NCBI GenBank assembly: GCA_910585755.1
Contig: CAJUFH010000079.1
Span: 1 to 8,565 of the forward strand
Length of the DNA: 8,565 nt
Direction of reading: 5' to 3'
Source of the DNA: an uncultured Muribaculaceae bacterium
Lineage (GTDB): Bacteria; Bacteroidota; Bacteroidia; Bacteroidales; Muribaculaceae
Shown here: in pieces, positions 6,216-8,565 of the stretch
How the letters are laid out: every line of letters begins with the position of its first letter
How positions within the stretch are numbered: the stretch's first letter is position 1
Notes under the pieces: model-generated
The model's input: the letters and a program-made list of their open reading frames with translations, nothing else
Told to the model about the DNA's origin: nothing
The model's database searches: none
Translations under genes and position numbers: made by a program

Positions 6216-8447
6216 TCAGCGGATCACGACCTTGGCGACCTTGCCGCCGCGGCGCTCCACATAGACGCCCGGAACAGCCTCGGCCTCGCTGACGCGCACG
6301 CCCTGCAGGTTGTACAGCTCGCGCGCACCCTCGGCGCCCTCGGCAGCTACCTCCTCAACGCCGGTGAGCACGCCCTCCTTGACATTGATGGCCTCGCCCT
6401 CAACCGACTTACCGTTTACGACATTCTTCACATAGATGTTGTGATTGTTGCCGCTGGCATAGGTGTAGACGAACTTCTTGCCCGCGTCTTCCCAGGCTAC
6501 CGTCCAGTCTGCCGTAGGCTCGCTGACACGCATCATCGGGCTCTTCGCGGCCCCGGCATCCTCGATCTTGTAATGGAGCTTGCCGTGCTTGACTGTATAG
6601 ACAATCTCAGTCCCATCGCTAATCGTCTGGGGCTTCTCGAACTCCGGCGCTGCCGCCTCCGCGAGAACATAATAGCTTACAGAAATCCCCGACAGATAGA
6701 ACCCTTTTTGATCTGTAGATTCAAGCATTGTAAACACAATCTGATTGCCTGTCAGATTTAAATTACTGATGGTTTTTGTCAGATGGCTTGACTTAGAATA
6801 ATTACTACCATCTGCGGGGAAGTCCAAGGTTCCCTCCGCATTGGCTCCGTTAACCGAAACGCCCCATTTTACAACTGTCCCTGCAGACTTAACAGGTATT
6901 CCTTTAAGACTTACAGATGTAATTTTAGCATTTTCAGGAATATTTGACTCAGTCAGGGTAACAGTACCGTTTTTAAACGATGATGTAGCGCCTGAGCCAA
7001 AATTGGCACCGTTATATGAGCCGGCATTACATACTCCTTCTTTGTAGGCATGCCAAATTCCTGATGCGCTATTTTCATCATTATTGATATCGGTATCGCA
7101 CATACCATTGTTGTCCTTACTCCAAGTCGCAACGCCGGTAAATTCCCAGTTCAGCGTCTCGTTGGCCTCGTATTCCGTTTCCTCGGGGTGGGTAACAGAG
7201 AACATCATCTCGGCCTTCTCCTCGCAAGCGGGGTTGGAGACAGTTATTATATAGCTCTTCTCGTTACCGATGACGAACTTGCCGTCGGTAACGTCAACGG
7301 CGAGACCTTCGTTTTCAACCGCGATTTCCGCATAGCTCTTTGCAGTAACCGTGATTTCAGTTCCCGCCTTGGCAACAATCGAACCGAACTTCTCGATAGC
7401 TTCGTCGCCATTCATCACCGACAGAATCTCAGGGGCGTTAATACCGACCGAGAACACAAGCGATTCTCCCTTCTCCTGGCCAACCGGCATTTTGCTGTTC
7501 ACCGGAGTAACGGTATAAATTTCTACCTCTGTCGCTGCAAACTCGTGCTCATTGCCTTCGTAAGTTTCCGTAACCCCTGTCGTCGTAAACTCAACTTCAA
7601 GCGAGGTCGCGTTTTCAGAGCTTACAGCAATCTTCTTCCCGTAGTCAACCGCAAACTCCTCCTCAGCCTGGACCTCGCCATCGATAGTCACAACCGGCTT
7701 GGAGGGCTTAACCGCGGGAGCAACGTACACACATTCCTGTTCAGCAACCTCACTGTCGGCCATTCCATCCTTAGTGGCTTTAGCCTTGACAGTGCAGCTT
7801 TCAGTGATGGAAAACTCCCCATCATAAGGCAGCCAAGTCTCGCCACCGTCCAGGGAGTAAACAATCGACGCTCCCTCTGTATCACAGGCGATTGTTACCA
7901 TGTTGTCGCTGCAGGTGATTACCGGCTGCGCAACCGGGTCTTTATCCGGCTTGAAGTAAATCGAAATCGACCTTATGCAAACATACTTTGAAGAAGCAAT
8001 TGTAAGGCTGTTTCCATTCACATTGCTGGTGAAAGTAAATGAGATCTCTGATTCACTCCCGCTCAAACTGCCCTTGGAAGGGAAATCATTTATTGTAACT
8101 GCAGCTGATTTGCTCGAGTTATACAACTGACCAACCAATGTAATTTTCTCGATGTCTTTTTGATTCTCGGCATTTAACGAAATCTTCAAGGTTCCTCCAT
8201 TAGAGGACGCGCCAAGTTTCATCCCCTTATTCTTAGTCGCATATACTTTTGTAATGGTAGAAATTTCGCTGATATATGCGCTTGCAGCTTTATAAGTCGA
8301 CTTGAACGTAGCAGATGTTAACGCTGTACTTTCATTGGCAGTTGAAACATTCGGGAACTCCAGCGTCACATCGGGCTGTGCGGTTTGCGCTGCCGCCGGG
8401 AGGCAGAGAGCCAGCAGCGACAGCATGAGAGTAAAGATTTTTCTCAT
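6216..8447 (-). CDS. Secreted multidomain protein with chitobiase-type domain and sorting-like C-terminal tail
   Basis: The protein has 743 residues. A signal peptide (MRKIFTLMLSLLALCLPAAA, cleavage probably before Gln21) sends it across the inner membrane. Residues 26-167 look like a beta-sandwich, carbohydrate-binding-like module. Residues 171-242 match the chitobiase/beta-hexosaminidase C-terminal type (PVITCSDNMVTIACD, then IVYSLDGGETWLPYDGEFSI and TVKAKATKDGMADSEV). Two less clear Ig-like units cover 247-336 and 337-425. A second beta-sandwich spans about 428-595, and a degenerate beta unit 600-690. The C-terminus has ELYNLQGVRV, PGVYV and KVAKVVIR, resembling type IX secretion sorting tails or the similar tails of Bacteroidales secreted proteins. 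No catalytic domain is recognised, so an adhesive or glycan-binding surface role is inferred. The two sandwich modules are noticeably more AT-rich than the rest. No strong promoter was found upstream. Secretion is confident; substrate and exact function are unknown. Confidence 0.85.
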   Translation of the reverse strand: MRKIFTLMLSLLALCLPAAAQTAQPDVTLEFPNVSTANESTALTSATFKSTYKAASAYISEISTITKVYATKNKGMKLGASSNGGTLKISLNAENQKDIEKITLVGQLYNSSKSAAVTINDFPSKGSLSGSESEISFTFTSNVNGNSLTIASSKYVCIRSISIYFKPDKDPVAQPVITCSDNMVTIACDTEGASIVYSLDGGETWLPYDGEFSITESCTVKAKATKDGMADSEVAEQECVYVAPAVKPSKPVVTIDGEVQAEEEFAVDYGKKIAVSSENATSLEVEFTTTGVTETYEGNEHEFAATEVEIYTVTPVNSKMPVGQEKGESLVFSVGINAPEILSVMNGDEAIEKFGSIVAKAGTEITVTAKSYAEIAVENEGLAVDVTDGKFVIGNEKSYIITVSNPACEEKAEMMFSVTHPEETEYEANETLNWEFTGVATWSKDNNGMCDTDINNDENSASGIWHAYKEGVCNAGSYNGANFGSGATSSFKNGTVTLTESNIPENAKITSVSLKGIPVKSAGTVVKWGVSVNGANAEGTLDFPADGSNYSKSSHLTKTISNLNLTGNQIVFTMLESTDQKGFYLSGISVSYYVLAEAAAPEFEKPQTISDGTEIVYTVKHGKLHYKIEDAGAAKSPMMRVSEPTADWTVAWEDAGKKFVYTYASGNNHNIYVKNVVNGKSVEGEAINVKEGVLTGVEEVAAEGAEGARELYNLQGVRVSEAEAVPGVYVERRGGKVAKVVIR

Positions 8448-8565
8448 GTTAGATAGTGTATGATTTGGTTAAAGTTCGTCGGTTAAAGTCCTTTTGAGGG
8501 GTCATGCGCCCTTTTTCCTGACTTCGTCAACGTGTCACCCAAAAATCATCAGAGAAGAGAGGTGC
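8448..8565 (-). other. Upstream region of the secreted protein gene with a 9-bp direct repeat
   Basis: GGTTAAAGT occurs at 8467-8475 and again at 8481-8489 on the plus strand (ACTTTAACC on minus), 14 bp apart and 20-42 bp before the ATG. GATTTTTG on the minus strand near 8540 differs by one base from the -7 consensus, but its -33 box would lie outside the window. No upstream gene is recognisable before the window ends. Confidence 0.35.

Noticed and set aside
7188..7991. Plus-strand open frame of 267 codons opposite the secreted protein gene
   Set aside because: It is antisense to a gene with a signal peptide and recognisable domains, and its product shows no motif.

Overview
The window looks like a chromosomal segment from a GC-rich member of the Bacteroidales, most likely Alistipes or another Rikenellaceae. 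The basis is family-level: Bacteroidetes-type promoters (TTTG, a 20-21 bp spacer, then TAnnTTTG), near absence of Shine-Dalgarno sequences, a long PpiD/SurA-like membrane chaperone of the kind found in this phylum, and a secreted beta-sandwich protein with a YNLQGV...PGVY carboxy-terminal tail. The genus is an inference from GC content and protein style, not a database match.

Five genes are supported and all lie on the minus strand, so transcription runs from high to low coordinates. In that order they are: (1) a 743-residue secreted modular protein with a chitobiase-type domain and a sorting-like C-terminal tail (6216-8447); (2) a SlyD-type FKBP prolyl isomerase with a cysteine-rich metal-binding tail (5469-6041); (3) a C-terminal-processing (S41) protease with a PDZ domain and a visible Ser/Lys dyad (3595-5250); (4) a membrane-anchored PpiD/SurA-like folding factor whose parvulin-like segment lacks the usual catalytic signature (1126-3183); and (5) an acyl-ACP thioesterase with intact catalytic residues (107-886).

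The gaps of about 210-410 bp suggest mostly separate transcription units. Good promoters are visible before slyD and before the PpiD-like gene. Intrinsic terminators are visible after the secreted protein, the PpiD-like gene and the thioesterase. The S41 gene has no clear promoter of its own, so read-through from slyD is plausible. Genes 2-4 together make a small protein-folding and envelope quality-control neighbourhood: cytoplasmic prolyl isomerase and metal handling, periplasmic tail-specific proteolysis, and inner-membrane chaperone. The thioesterase releases fatty acids from acyl carrier protein and has no obvious functional tie to its neighbours.

Most of the unexplained structure is between genes. 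The 411-bp gap before the PpiD-like gene holds a perfect 21-bp hairpin, a purine-rich 32-33 bp tandem repeat and the promoter, whose -33 box lies inside one repeat copy. The gap before the S41 gene holds a roughly 27-bp-spaced GATGGG motif. Two 3' regions share a GCGAG-CGTAAG-CGAGCG motif. Inside the secreted protein, the two beta-sandwich modules are clearly more AT-rich than the rest of the gene. I see no CRISPR array, transposase, tRNA, rRNA or defence system. This is mainly a core-genome region with interesting intergenic architecture rather than a clear new system.
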